From SIAQ01 sp963767835 (GTDB lineage: Bacteria > Planctomycetota > Planctomycetia > Gemmatales > Gemmataceae): a DNA stretch of 64,000 nucleotides. Below are positions 18,194 to 26,850 of this stretch, piece by piece. The DNA lies in assembly GCA_963767835.1 (NCBI GenBank), contig CAVYFY010000008.1:1-64000 (forward strand), written 5' to 3'. The notes beneath the pieces are model-generated. The model saw only the letters and a list, made by a program, of their open reading frames with translations. It did no database searches and was not told the DNA's origin. Each line of letters opens with the position of its first letter. The stretch's first letter is position 1. Made by a program: the position numbers and the translations under genes.

Positions 18194-18223
18194 CGTTCGC
18201 GTGGCGCCACGCGAACGCTAAAC
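18188..18223. repeat. Perfect 36-base palindrome at the pxpB stop
   Basis: Two exact 18-base arms (GTTTAGCGTTCGCGTGGC and its complement) with no loop, containing the TAG of pxpB. It lies between two convergent genes. The arm matches the inner part of the element at 26013. Either a terminator hairpin or a REP-like unit. Confidence 0.8.
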
Positions 18224-18233
18224 GTGCACTCAA

Positions 18234-19148
18234 TCAACTACACATGCGATTGCGGCCTTCGTTCTTGGCCTGGTACATCTTTTCGTCGGCGCGGCGGATC
18301 AATTCGATGGGTGTGATGTCGGCTTCACCCTGCGTGATGACCAGACCGGCGCTGATGGTCACCTGAAACGTCTTTTCCTCGAAGGTGAACGGCGATTGGC
18401 TGACGACCTTCAAAATGCGATCGGTGACGATGAGGGCGCCTTCCAGATTGGTCTCGGGCAGGACGATGCAGAATTCCTCGCCGCCGTAGCGCGCGAAGAG
18501 TTCCTCCTTGCGGACATTCCCTTTGACGCGGATGGCAATTTCACGCAGCGTGAAGTCGCCGCCCAGGTGGCCATACTTGTCGTTGATGTCTTTGAAGCGG
18601 TCGATGTCGATCATGATAAGAGCGAGCGGGCGGCGATGCCGGCTGGAGCGAGCGATTTCGCGGTCGAGGAATTCCATCAGATAGCGCTTGTTGTGGATTT
18701 CGGTAAGGCCGTCGATGATGGTGAGGCGATAGATTTCTTCGTGATACTCGGTCTCGACGTTGCCGCCCATGAGGAAGCGGTAGATGCAATTGCCGACGCG
18801 TAGGTAATCGCCGTCCTTGAGCTTGTACATGGAGGCGGGAATGTCGTTGATGTAGGTGCCGTTGGTGCTTTGCAGATCGACGGCGTAGTAGCCGTCGGCG
18901 CCGGGCTGGATGCGGGCATGGCGGCGCGACACGGAATGATCGTTGATGCGAATGTCGCAATCATTGGCTCGGCCGATGACGATCGGCTGATCGCCGACGG
19001 TGTAGCGGGCGCCCATCGTGGGCCCAGTCGGATATATATGGACCAGGCAAGCGTTGCGGCTCGCCAGCGACACCGGCCGTTCGGGAGCGGTGACCCAGGT
19101 CTCCGTGACCTTTTCGCTGATGCCGAGCAGTTGCGATTGCGATTCCAT
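18234..19148 (-). CDS. FHA-GGDEF diguanylate cyclase
   Basis: 304 residues. An FHA domain (about 55-120; IVIGRANDCDIRINDHSVSR, LQSTNGTYIND) is followed by a GGDEF domain (about 145-304) with IMIDIDRFKDINDKYGHLGG and the active loop RYGGEEFCIVLPE. The intact GGEEF predicts synthesis of c-di-GMP. The product-inhibition site is altered: RKEE stands where RxxD is expected. The FHA part suggests control by binding a phosphothreonine partner. No transmembrane segment. Convergent with pxpB. Confidence 0.9.
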   Translation of the reverse strand: MESQSQLLGISEKVTETWVTAPERPVSLASRNACLVHIYPTGPTMGARYTVGDQPIVIGRANDCDIRINDHSVSRRHARIQPGADGYYAVDLQSTNGTYINDIPASMYKLKDGDYLRVGNCIYRFLMGGNVETEYHEEIYRLTIIDGLTEIHNKRYLMEFLDREIARSSRHRRPLALIMIDIDRFKDINDKYGHLGGDFTLREIAIRVKGNVRKEELFARYGGEEFCIVLPETNLEGALIVTDRILKVVSQSPFTFEEKTFQVTISAGLVITQGEADITPIELIRRADEKMYQAKNEGRNRMCS

Positions 19149-19317
19149 AAGCGTACCAAAGGTTCAGGTATCTCGTCTTGCGGAAGTTTAGGCCATGATT
19201 GGCACGGAGGCGCTGAAAAACCGGCGGGAAAGTGGATGGATTGGGCGAACCGCCCCGTAAGGTGGAGGGCGGCGAGCTCAACCGGGCTTTTGACAGAGCT
19301 TGGCTCGCCGGAAGATG

Positions 19318-19545
19318 CTATTGCTGCTGGTTATCATTGGCTTTCTTTTGTGCCTCTTCCAAATTTCTCAATTCGTTATTCAGCGGATAGCCCGGCGACG
19401 GCGGAAAATTCTGGGGCGTATGTTGCAGGTACCACGGCGACGGCAGCGTGATGCCGGCATCCGGGGACCAACCCTGGCAGCCGCTCAACGTGGCCAGGCC
19501 CAAACCCGCCAATATTAGCAAGCCGCTGCGGCAATTCGTCTTCAT
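19318..19545 (-). CDS. Small lipoprotein of unknown function
   Basis: 75 residues with a lipoprotein signal ending in the lipobox LSGC (MKTNCRSGLLILAGLGLATL before it). The mature part is about 53 residues, Pro-rich then Gln/Asn-rich (EEAQKKANDNQQQ). GGGAGA lies ten bases before the start. Predicted to be lipid-anchored at a membrane. No family recognised. Confidence 0.65.
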   Translation of the reverse strand: MKTNCRSGLLILAGLGLATLSGCQGWSPDAGITLPSPWYLQHTPQNFPPSPGYPLNNELRNLEEAQKKANDNQQQ

Positions 19546-19721
19546 GACCGTCGTCTCCCACTTCCGCCCGTAAAATCGACATATTTGGACTCTTTGACCC
19601 TATCGGCACAACCGGCCCGGAAATAAAGCGATTTTTCCGAGACATGCTAAAGTTTGCCCTGGGTTGTGCAAGTTCATAGTTTCCCCATTGACGAAATTGC
19701 CCTGTTTGCCGGGATTGCACG

Positions 19722-20459
19722 ATGCGAAAAAAGAGCCGCGTCCACCCGCTGTTGCTGCGCTGGCAGGAGTTGCCAGTGCGGGCGATTCATTCGCGTCGCA
19801 AGCAGCGGCCTGCCTGGTTTGACATGTCTCCCACCGAAAGCGGGCAGCCCGTCGGCGCACCGTTCGATTTCTGCGGCGCCATCGGTCGGCTCGTGACGGA
19901 TATCGCGATCCGGTGTCCCGACTTCCGCCATTTGCAGGCGTCACGCATTCTCGTGACGGTGACGCAGGCCCGCGCCGGCTCCGCGCACGGCTTGCAAGCG
20001 CGGGTCACGCCGTTGCGATTCCCGCGGGGCGCCCTGATGCGCATGCGCCGCGGCGTGCCGTATCACATCCAGCGTTTCTTTTTGGGAGAACATGAGTATC
20101 TTTACTTGATGACGTTCTGCTTGCCTCGCTATCTCGACCAGGATTTCGACCAAAAGCTGGTGACGCTGTTTCACGAGCTGTACCATATCAGCCCGGCATT
20201 TGACGGCGATTTGCGCCGGCATGGCGGCCGCTGCCAGTACCACACAGCTCGGCAGCGCGATTACGATCACGGCATGGCCCAGCACGCCCGCGCTTACCTG
20301 GCCGGCGAGCACGATATGAGCCTGCACCGCTTTCTGCGCCTTACCTTCGGCCAACTTCAGGAGCGCCACGGCGCCGTCACCGGCATCGTCGTCCCGAGAC
20401 CAAAGATTGTCCCGCTCATCGGTCCCCACGCGCCGGCGACGGCCGCCGCTGACTCCTGA
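19722..20459 (+). CDS. Putative zinc metallopeptidase (HExxH)
   Basis: 245 residues, soluble. The segment LVTLFHELYHISPAFDGDLR carries HExxH at residues 151-155 and a downstream acidic/histidine stretch (RRHGGRCQYHTARQRDYDHG) that may supply further metal ligands. This matches a family of short putative metallopeptidases seen in planctomycetes and proteobacteria; no substrate is known. The start has no strong ribosome-binding site. The stop lies in a tandem GACTCCTGATCCTT repeat. Confidence 0.65.
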   Translation: MRKKSRVHPLLLRWQELPVRAIHSRRKQRPAWFDMSPTESGQPVGAPFDFCGAIGRLVTDIAIRCPDFRHLQASRILVTVTQARAGSAHGLQARVTPLRFPRGALMRMRRGVPYHIQRFFLGEHEYLYLMTFCLPRYLDQDFDQKLVTLFHELYHISPAFDGDLRRHGGRCQYHTARQRDYDHGMAQHARAYLAGEHDMSLHRFLRLTFGQLQERHGAVTGIVVPRPKIVPLIGPHAPATAAADS

Positions 20460-20486
20460 TCCTTGACTCCTGATCCTTGACCCCTG
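20451..20486 (+). repeat. Tandem 14-base repeat GACTCCTGATCCTT
   Basis: Two exact copies (20451-20464, 20465-20478) plus a partial third (GACCCCTG). The first copy contains the TGA stop of the metallopeptidase gene. It sits in the 44-base gap before the M20 peptidase. Confidence 0.75.
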
Positions 20487-20503
20487 CCTCACCGGGAGAC
20501 ATC

Positions 20504-21901
20504 ATGCAACCCGCCAAATGGCTCGAAGAAAATGACGCTAGCATCATTGCCGACCTCGGCAAGCTGGTCGGCATCCAGAGCATCTCTACCGATGGCGAGC
20601 ATCAAAAGGAGCTCGACCAGTGCGCCGAACTCACCTGCGAGCTGATGAAAAACGCCGGGCTCAACAACGTCGAGGTTCTCAAGACCGGGCAGTCCAATCC
20701 GTATGCCTACGGCGAATGGCTCGGCGCTCCGGGCAAGCCGACCGTTTTCCTGTACGCTCATCACGACGTGCAGCCGGTCAAAGGGTTCGAAAATGATTGG
20801 CACTCGCCGCCCTGGACGCTGACCGAGCGCGACGGCCGGCTATATGGCCGAGGCGCCGCCGATGACAAGGGGGCCATCGTCACGCAACTCGGCGCCATCG
20901 CGTCCATTCTCAAAACCAAGGGGGAATTGCCCGTCAACGTCAAGATGCTCGTCGAAGGCGAGGAAGAAGTCGGGTCCGCGAACCTGCAAGGCTTCTTCGT
21001 CGAAAACAAGGACCGCCTGATGTCCGACGTGATCGTGGTGTGCGATACCGAGAACGTTGAGATCGGCTTGCCCTGCATCACCTATTCGCTGCGCGGCATC
21101 GTGGAATTGCACATCGCCGTGCGCAGCGCGGAATCTCCAGTGCACTCCGGCATGGCCGGGGGCGTCCTCGCCGACGCCGCCATTGCCCTCAATGTCATCC
21201 TCTCCCGGCTCTACTGGAACCACAGGAAGCTGCCTATCACCGGCATTTACGACAAGGTCCGGAAGTTAACCGCAACGGAACGCCGCGCGTTCAAGAAAGT
21301 CGGCAGCGACGAGGCGAAATGGCGCAGCGATCAGGGCGTGCTCGACGGCGTCGAGTTGGCCCTGGAGAAAAACGTCCATCCCAACGAGGCGACATGGCGC
21401 AAGCCGAGCATCACCGTCATCGTGCAGGAAGCCAGCTCGATGCGCAACAAATCAAACCAGGTGCTGCCGACGGCCCAGGCGTATGTCAGTTGCCGAATCG
21501 TGCCCGATCAGGCCCCGGAAGAGGTTTACGAGCAGATCAAGGCCGTGCTCGTCAAGGATCCACCGTGGGGCGTCAAGGTCGAAGTCAAGCCGACCGGAAA
21601 ATTGAAATGGTGGATGACCGATCCGACCGGCCCCGCCTTTACGGCCGCCCAGAAAGCCCTGAAAAAAGGCTTCGGCGTCAAACCGGTCCCCATCGGCTGC
21701 GGCGGCTCGATCGGGTTCGTCGGCCCGCTCGCCGAACTCTTCGGCGGCGCACCGGCCCTCCTGCTGGGCATCGAGGACCCGCTCTCGAAAGCGCATGCCC
21801 CCAACGAAAGCCTGCACGCCGGCGATTTCCGCAAACTCACCGCGTCCATCGCCCACCTGTTCGAACAAATCGGCGAGTTGCCGGACGGCAAGGTGAAATG
21901 A
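20504..21901 (+). CDS. M20-family dipeptidase / metallopeptidase
   Basis: 465 residues. Metal and catalytic motifs of the M20 (PepV/CNDP-like) family are all visible: FLYAHHDVQP (first His and catalytic Asp), GRGAADDKGAI (bridging Asp), EGEEEVGS (catalytic Glu and metal Glu), VVCDTENV (Asp), and a C-terminal KAHAPNESLHAG (His). The dimerisation insert begins near YSLRGIVELHIAVRS. It probably hydrolyses dipeptides or acylated amino acids in the cytosol. GGGAGA precedes the ATG at 20504. Confidence 0.9.
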   Translation: MQPAKWLEENDASIIADLGKLVGIQSISTDGEHQKELDQCAELTCELMKNAGLNNVEVLKTGQSNPYAYGEWLGAPGKPTVFLYAHHDVQPVKGFENDWHSPPWTLTERDGRLYGRGAADDKGAIVTQLGAIASILKTKGELPVNVKMLVEGEEEVGSANLQGFFVENKDRLMSDVIVVCDTENVEIGLPCITYSLRGIVELHIAVRSAESPVHSGMAGGVLADAAIALNVILSRLYWNHRKLPITGIYDKVRKLTATERRAFKKVGSDEAKWRSDQGVLDGVELALEKNVHPNEATWRKPSITVIVQEASSMRNKSNQVLPTAQAYVSCRIVPDQAPEEVYEQIKAVLVKDPPWGVKVEVKPTGKLKWWMTDPTGPAFTAAQKALKKGFGVKPVPIGCGGSIGFVGPLAELFGGAPALLLGIEDPLSKAHAPNESLHAGDFRKLTASIAHLFEQIGELPDGKVK

Positions 21902-21928
21902 CCAGCGCGCAAAGTCCGCGCATTGGGT

Positions 21929-22420
21929 TTACTTCTTTACTTCCTGCTTGCCCGCTTCCTTCCCATTCTCGATGAAGATCACCTCGGTGACTTCGCCGCG
22001 CGGGACGGACACGATGAGCGGCACCCTATATTCGGCGCCAGCGGCTTCCTTTCCGGTTGCCTTGTAATGCACGCTAAGCTTCTTTTTGTCAACAACGACC
22101 TTCTCGACTTCGTACTTCCAGAGCGTATTGCCCGACTTGATGACCGTGACGATCAGGTTCTTCTCGAAGAGCTTTTCATCCACCAGCTTCGGCTTGGCCC
22201 CCATGACGGCGCCGAAGCCAAAAATCTCGTCGTAGGCCTTTTTGTCCGGCAAGACGAAAAACGCTGTGTCGGCCGGAAGCTTGACGGTGTTCTTGACGAA
22301 GTAGCCCTTTGCGTAAATCTCGAACGGTACTTCGTCTTTCTTCTTTTCGCCGGACCAGATTGGCAGGCCGGCGCACGCCACGATCAAAATGGTCGGCACA
22401 GCAAAACGCAGTGACAACAT
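21929..22420 (-). CDS. Small secreted protein, unknown function
   Basis: 163 residues with a Sec signal (MLSLRFAVPTILIVACAGLP) and a Lys-rich beta-strand mature part (FFVLPDKKAYDEIFGFGAVM, SVHYKATGKEAAGAEYRVPL). AGGA lies six bases before the start at 22420. It appears to be a single small beta-domain; no named family recognised. It is transcribed toward the M20 gene. Confidence 0.6.
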   Translation of the reverse strand: MLSLRFAVPTILIVACAGLPIWSGEKKKDEVPFEIYAKGYFVKNTVKLPADTAFFVLPDKKAYDEIFGFGAVMGAKPKLVDEKLFEKNLIVTVIKSGNTLWKYEVEKVVVDKKKLSVHYKATGKEAAGAEYRVPLIVSVPRGEVTEVIFIENGKEAGKQEVKK

Positions 22421-22545
22421 AACGTGTCCTTTCGGCAAGGATTGGCAGAATCTAGCAACCCTGTCAAAATAGAAAACCCAATCGGCAAACGCAACATAAT
22501 TCGCCGCGCTTGCCGATTGGATTTTGTCCCGCGTGCCCGAAGCCG

Positions 22546-23328
22546 CTACCCGCGCCGCAATTCCGCGAGCGTCAGGTAGAGCCGGCCCAGGTGATGCCAG
22601 GCGCTCGAAGACGGAATCTGGGCGATGGCGGCGTTGAGATGCTCCTTGGCGGCGGCAACGTCCCGCGCGAACAACGCCGACATGCCGCGATTGAACAACA
22701 CGGCTGCGCTCGGTTCCAGGCCGTCCCAGATCTTGCGAGCTTCCTCGAAACGCCCCGCGTGCCAGGCCAGCGCCGCCTTTTCGTTCTGCCAGGCATTGCC
22801 CCACTCGGCTGGAATCAACGCGTCGTGAGCGCGAACCAAAGCATCGGCGGCGTCGAATTGCTTCGCCAGCCTCAACGCGCCGAGCGCGATCAACAGCTGC
22901 GGGAACTGCCTCTTCTGCCCTGCCTCCGCGACATAGCCCGTCAAGTCCGCCGCGATGGGTCGGCCGGCATCGGGCTGGATTTCGTTCAGGTTCGGCTGCG
23001 ACAAGACCTGATGGAAACTGCGCATCAGCTGCGGGAAATTGCCGACGCAGAAGGCAATGCCGACAATCGATTCATGCCCGCTGACGAGCTGAGCCCAGTG
23101 TGGCGGCGCGTGCAGACGACCGGACGGTGCCTTGCCATAATGCGCCAGCACGGCCAGGGCTTCATCCCAGGCCAATTTCGGATCGAGCGGCTGCAACGGC
23201 CCGACCTCGTAAGGCATCACCTCGCCGTCGAATGATGTAATTCCCACCGCCTGCGCATCGGTCTGTCTTTCGAGATAACGGGCCAACAAATCGCTCAAAT
23301 TTGGCTGAACGGATGTATCGATCGACAT
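22546..23328 (-). CDS. Hypothetical protein with TPR-like C-terminus
   Basis: 260 residues. The start at 23328 is supported by GGAGAAAAGCC. The N-terminal half is specific to this protein (LARYLERQTDAQAVGITSFD). The C-terminal half has paired helices with TPR-like spacing (LALIALGALRLAKQFDAAD-type, AALAWHAGRFEEARKIWDGL, RGMSALFARDVAAAKEHLNA). Probably a protein-interaction scaffold in the cytosol. No catalytic motif was seen. Confidence 0.6.
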   Translation of the reverse strand: MSIDTSVQPNLSDLLARYLERQTDAQAVGITSFDGEVMPYEVGPLQPLDPKLAWDEALAVLAHYGKAPSGRLHAPPHWAQLVSGHESIVGIAFCVGNFPQLMRSFHQVLSQPNLNEIQPDAGRPIAADLTGYVAEAGQKRQFPQLLIALGALRLAKQFDAADALVRAHDALIPAEWGNAWQNEKAALAWHAGRFEEARKIWDGLEPSAAVLFNRGMSALFARDVAAAKEHLNAAIAQIPSSSAWHHLGRLYLTLAELRRG

Positions 23329-23482
23329 GGCTTTTCTCCACATTTTTCGGCCTGCACGGATTCTACCCGCAGATTGAACGTGAGCGTAGAGGAAACTTGC
23401 GCATGTTCTCGGAAAGAATGGCGATTGACCGCCCGACGGAACGCCTGATAGGATGGTGAATTGCGATCCAGGGAGACGGATT

Positions 23483-24814
23483 TTGGCCGACAATGTGCCT
23501 GTTCCTGAACGCGTGCCCCCCGGTGAGAAGGCGAAGCAGTTTCCGCCGGCGCCGGGCGTCTATCTGATGAAAGACGCCGAGGGGCGCGTCATTTACGTCG
23601 GCAAGGCGAAGAACTTGCGCAACCGCGCCTCGCACTATTTCAGCAAGGCGGCCGTGGACGATGCACGCACCGCCGATCTCGTCAAGCTGATCGCCGACAT
23701 CGATTTCGTGCCGGCCGACTCCGAGGTGGATGCGCTTTTGATGGAAGCTCGGCTCGTCAAGGACATCCAGCCTCGTTTCAATATCGAGCTCAAGGACGAC
23801 AAGACTTTTCCCTACTTGCAAATCCGTATCCGCGAAGAGTTCCCGCGCGTCGAGTTCACGCGCGCTCCGCGCACTCGCGGCGTCCGCCTGTACGGCCCGT
23901 TCACCAGCGCCAAGAGCCTGCGGCAAGCGATCCAGGTGCTGCAGCGGATTTTTCAATTCCGCACCTGCGGGCTCGACATCAAATCCACGAACGAGCAATG
24001 GCGCTGGTTCCGCCCGTGCATCTTGCACAGCATCCACCAGTGCACCGCCCCGTGCAACTTTCGGGTCAGCCGGGCCGATTATCGCAGGCAAATTCGCCGG
24101 CTGTGCATGGTGCTCGAAGGGCACAAGCATCGGCTCATTAAGGAACTCGAAGCGAGCATGGCCGAGGCGAGCGCGAAGCTGGAATTTGAGAAGGCGGCCC
24201 GGCTGCGCGATGAAGCCGCTGCCTTGAAGAGCCTGGGGCTGCGCGGCGACGTTGACAAAGACGTGCAGCCGGAGGTCTTTCACATCGAGCCGCGCAAGGG
24301 TTCGATCGGTCTGCGCAAGATTCTCGGCCTGGCCCAGACGCCGCGCACGATCGAGGGGATCGACATCGCGCACCTGGGCGGCGACGACATGGTGGCGTCG
24401 CTGGTGTCGTTCATCGACGGGTTGCCATTCAAGCCGGGCTATCGGCGTTACAAGATCAAATCGGTGGAAGGCATCGACGATTTCGCCTCGATCCGCGAGG
24501 TGATCGCCCGCCGTTTCCGCAACCGCAGCGCCGGCGAGGAGGAGCAAGTCTTCCCCGACATCCTGCTCATCGACGGCGGCAAGGGTCAGCTCAACGCCGC
24601 GTTGGAGGTGTTCCGCATGCTCGGTAAGGAGCCGCCCTGCCTGATCTCGCTCGCCAAGCAGGAGGAGGAAATCTATCGCCCCGGTGAGGCCGAGCCGTTG
24701 CGCTTGAGCCGGCACTCGGCGGCGCTGCGGTTGTTGCAGTATGTGCGCGATGAGGCGCATCGGTTTGCCCAGCATTATCACCATCTGCTGCGCCGCAAGA
24801 AGATGCAGGAATAG
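23483..24814 (+). CDS. uvrC: UvrC excinuclease subunit, short form without C-terminal HhH
   Basis: 443 residues. GIY-YIG nuclease domain (PGVYLMKDAEGRVIYVGKAK; Arg in NLRNRASHYF), Cys-bearing linker (CGLDIKS; CILHSIHQCTAPC), UvrB-contact helix (LEFEKAARLRDEAAALKSL), then the RNase-H-like endonuclease domain (EGIDIAHLGGDD, ILLIDGGKGQLNAAL, DEAHRFAQHYHHLLRRKK). The protein ends right after this last motif. The tandem helix-hairpin-helix that follows in typical ~600-residue UvrC is missing. The TTG at 23483 is preferred (GGGAGA six bases upstream); an ATG at 23453 is the alternative. Role: dual incision in nucleotide excision repair. Confidence 0.9.
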   Translation: MADNVPVPERVPPGEKAKQFPPAPGVYLMKDAEGRVIYVGKAKNLRNRASHYFSKAAVDDARTADLVKLIADIDFVPADSEVDALLMEARLVKDIQPRFNIELKDDKTFPYLQIRIREEFPRVEFTRAPRTRGVRLYGPFTSAKSLRQAIQVLQRIFQFRTCGLDIKSTNEQWRWFRPCILHSIHQCTAPCNFRVSRADYRRQIRRLCMVLEGHKHRLIKELEASMAEASAKLEFEKAARLRDEAAALKSLGLRGDVDKDVQPEVFHIEPRKGSIGLRKILGLAQTPRTIEGIDIAHLGGDDMVASLVSFIDGLPFKPGYRRYKIKSVEGIDDFASIREVIARRFRNRSAGEEEQVFPDILLIDGGKGQLNAALEVFRMLGKEPPCLISLAKQEEEIYRPGEAEPLRLSRHSAALRLLQYVRDEAHRFAQHYHHLLRRKKMQE

Positions 24815-24837
24815 AATGCCCAAGCCCCAGGATAAGC

Positions 24838-24874
24838 GCAGCGTTCCTGGGGGCTTTACCCTCAGGAACGCCGC
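24838..24874. terminator. Hairpin between convergent uvrC and MBL gene
   Basis: GCGTTCCTG/CAGGAACGC form a perfect nine-base stem, extended by GGG/CCC inside, with a short loop. No T-run follows on either strand, so intrinsic termination is plausible but not certain. Confidence 0.5.
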
Positions 24875-24963
24875 AGACCAGTCTCGGGATTGCGATAAAA
24901 TCGAATATCCATGGCCGGATTAGACGCAAGAACTGGATTTACTGCAAGCCAGATTCGCTGGAA

Positions 24964-25758
24964 TCACTTCTTCCCAAAGTCCGGCATCTTTCCCGCCGTC
25001 ACTTCCTTCTCCCACTCATCCAAGAGCGGCCACGATACCGCGCAGGTGCCGAAGTCGGCGAGGTATTGATACTGCGTCAGGCGGTCGATCGCTTTCTGCA
25101 GGATCTTCTTGTCGCGGCGGAAGACGGGGCCGTGGCTCGGCAAGAGGAACTCGGAATCATCCTTGGTGATGCGCTGCAGCGATTTGATGAAATCGGGCAG
25201 GTTGGAGCCATGATGGGCGTCGATGACGCCGACGCAGCTGTCCTTGTAGATGTTGTCGCCGGAGAAAAGAAGCTTGCCCATCTTGAAGCTGAGTTGCCCG
25301 GCGGTATGCCCTGGCGTGTGCCAGACCTTTAGCTTAAGATCGCCGACTTCGATCGTGTCCCCGTCGTTGAGGAAAATATCAACCTTGCACGGCGGCATCG
25401 GGATCGAGAAATCCTGGGCCTTGATCGTGGCATATGTCATGATCTCGTCGCCCGATTCGAGCGGCTCGACCGTGAACGGATGGCCGGCAACTTTCGTCTT
25501 CAGAAGATCGCGGGCGTGGGCAATCCCCTGAATGTGATCGGCGTCGGCGTGCGTGGCGATGAGCATCTTGCACGCGGACAGGTTGAAATCCATCTTGCGG
25601 ATCAGATCCACAATCTCGTCCACGGTGTCGAGATAGCCGACGTCGATGAGCAGCCATTCGCTGCCGCCGTCAATGAGATAGACATTGACGCCCAGGCGTC
25701 GGCCGGCCTGGTAGTTCATCTCGATAACGTTCGGGAAAAGATATTTCCGGGGCAGCAT
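24964..25758 (-). CDS. Metallo-beta-lactamase-fold hydrolase
   Basis: 264 residues with the complete MBL metal set: ATHADADHIQG (HxDxDH), WHTPGHTAGQLSF (His), LLFSGDNIYKDS (Asp) and LLPSHGPVF (His). The first strand EWLLIDVGYLDT carries the usual Asp. It is close to the glyoxalase-II/RNase-unrelated short MBL group; substrate unknown. Cytosolic, no signal peptide. It converges on uvrC. Confidence 0.88.
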   Translation of the reverse strand: MLPRKYLFPNVIEMNYQAGRRLGVNVYLIDGGSEWLLIDVGYLDTVDEIVDLIRKMDFNLSACKMLIATHADADHIQGIAHARDLLKTKVAGHPFTVEPLESGDEIMTYATIKAQDFSIPMPPCKVDIFLNDGDTIEVGDLKLKVWHTPGHTAGQLSFKMGKLLFSGDNIYKDSCVGVIDAHHGSNLPDFIKSLQRITKDDSEFLLPSHGPVFRRDKKILQKAIDRLTQYQYLADFGTCAVSWPLLDEWEKEVTAGKMPDFGKK

Positions 25759-25832
25759 GATGGAAGATCGCTCCGTGGAGATGGGGCGCAGCTCATTTTA
25801 GAAGATTCGGATCGCGGGAGCCTAGGAAAATC

Positions 25833-25923
25833 TAGCCACGGATGAAACACAGATCGAACGCGGACATAAAGCGCGTTTGCTTCCCTCATATCCGTGTTCC
25901 ACGTGTGTGTGTCATCCGTGACT
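25833..25923. repeat. Inverted dispersed repeat, CCACGGATGAAACACAGAT type
   Basis: Left part AGCCACGGATGAAACACAGA and right part CATATCCGTG...GTCATCCGTG form imperfect inverted arms. This sequence type recurs in unrelated bacterial genomes. It occupies about a third of the 313-base gap upstream of the MBL gene, which otherwise holds only the palindrome at 26013. Confidence 0.55.
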
Positions 25924-26012
25924 GAATTCTTGATTATTTTTTTTTGAGAAGCAAATGGTGCACCATCTGCACGCCGGCTGCGACGCAAGTGCCAGGGCAT
26001 GGGTCGCTCCAC

Positions 26013-26063
26013 GGCTTGCGTTTCGCGTTCGCATGGCGGCATGCGAACGCTAAACCGCAAGCG
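26013..26063. repeat. REP-like palindrome (CGCTTGCGG family) between Dps and MBL genes
   Basis: Arms GCTTGCG-TTTCGCGTTCGCATGGC and GGCATGCGAACGCTAAACCGCAAGC pair over about 24 bases with a few mismatches and almost no loop. It contains the arm of the 18188 palindrome inside the outer CGCTTGCGG arm, tying the two together. Located just after the dps stop. Confidence 0.7.
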
Positions 26064-26071
26064 ACAAATAC

Positions 26072-26554
26072 TCACGCCGATTGCAGGTGCGCCTCGAGGA
26101 ACCACAGGTTTTTGTCGAGCTCGCGGCTGATCTGCGTGAAGAGGTCCGCGGTGTCAAGGTCGCCGAGCTTGTCGGCGGCGTCGATCGCGGCGCGCGTCGT
26201 TTTCGCCAGGGCCGCGTACCGCTCCACCAGCGCCGTCACGTGCTCCTTGCCCGAAACCGCCTCCGGATACTCCGGCAAACGCGAATGGGCCGCCGACATG
26301 CGCGCCGTTCCCATGGCGACGCCCCCCAAGGCAGTGACGCGCTCCGCGGTGTCGTCGATGTTGTCTTCGAGCTCTTCGGCGAGCTTGTCGAAGAATTCAT
26401 GCAGGGCGATGAACGTCGGCCCTTTGACGTTCCAATGGGCCTGCTTGACCTGGCTTTGCAAATCGAAGGTGTCGGCGAGCTGCTGATTGAGCAGCTTGAT
26501 GATGGATTGCCGGGTTTCGCCGGGCAGGTCGATGTGCGTCGGGAACGATTTCAT
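26072..26554 (-). CDS. dps: Dps-family DNA-binding ferritin
   Basis: 160 residues. The ferroxidase signature is present: KQAHWNVKGPTFIALHEFFD (His) and ELEDNIDDTAERVTALGG (Asp/Glu from the neighbouring subunit). A 12-subunit shell that oxidises Fe2+ with H2O2 and stores iron is expected. There is only a short N-terminus, with little Lys/Arg, so DNA binding is uncertain. CAAGGAG stands before the ATG. It lies near the feo iron-uptake operon and the Met-rich gene. Confidence 0.92.
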   Translation of the reverse strand: MKSFPTHIDLPGETRQSIIKLLNQQLADTFDLQSQVKQAHWNVKGPTFIALHEFFDKLAEELEDNIDDTAERVTALGGVAMGTARMSAAHSRLPEYPEAVSGKEHVTALVERYAALAKTTRAAIDAADKLGDLDTADLFTQISRELDKNLWFLEAHLQSA

Positions 26555-26639
26555 GCTGTTCTCCTTGTCGGCGATGGGTCCAAGAGTGATGCACCATTAT
26601 TCATGCGGCGATTGCACAGGTCAATCATTTCGTCGGCTC

Positions 26640-26850
26640 GCTGACCTCCCCCAGGACGATAATTTGCAGCCGGCCTTGCTGTCGGCTGATGCCCGGCTCC
26701 CGGCGTCGCGATACAGGAATAAGCGCCGGAACTGATCGCGGCCGCCATCATGAAGAAAATCAACAGCACGAGGCTAACGTCGACCAGTGGGATCATATCC
26801 ACGTCATCATCCTCGACCTCGGCGACATCCCAGCATCGAGATCGCGAAAT
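26640..26850 (-). pseudogene. ExbD/TolR fragment
   Basis: The frame contains EVEDDDVDMIPLVDVSLVLL followed by IFFMMAAAISSGA, which matches the single transmembrane helix and the conserved Asp of ExbD/TolR proteins. No proper N-terminus lies upstream and the usual periplasmic domain is missing; after the helix the frame becomes a Pro/Arg-rich tail. In another frame LQIIVLGEVSEPTK ends at a TGA. This is the remnant of a TonB-system gene, or one broken by indels. Confidence 0.5.
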
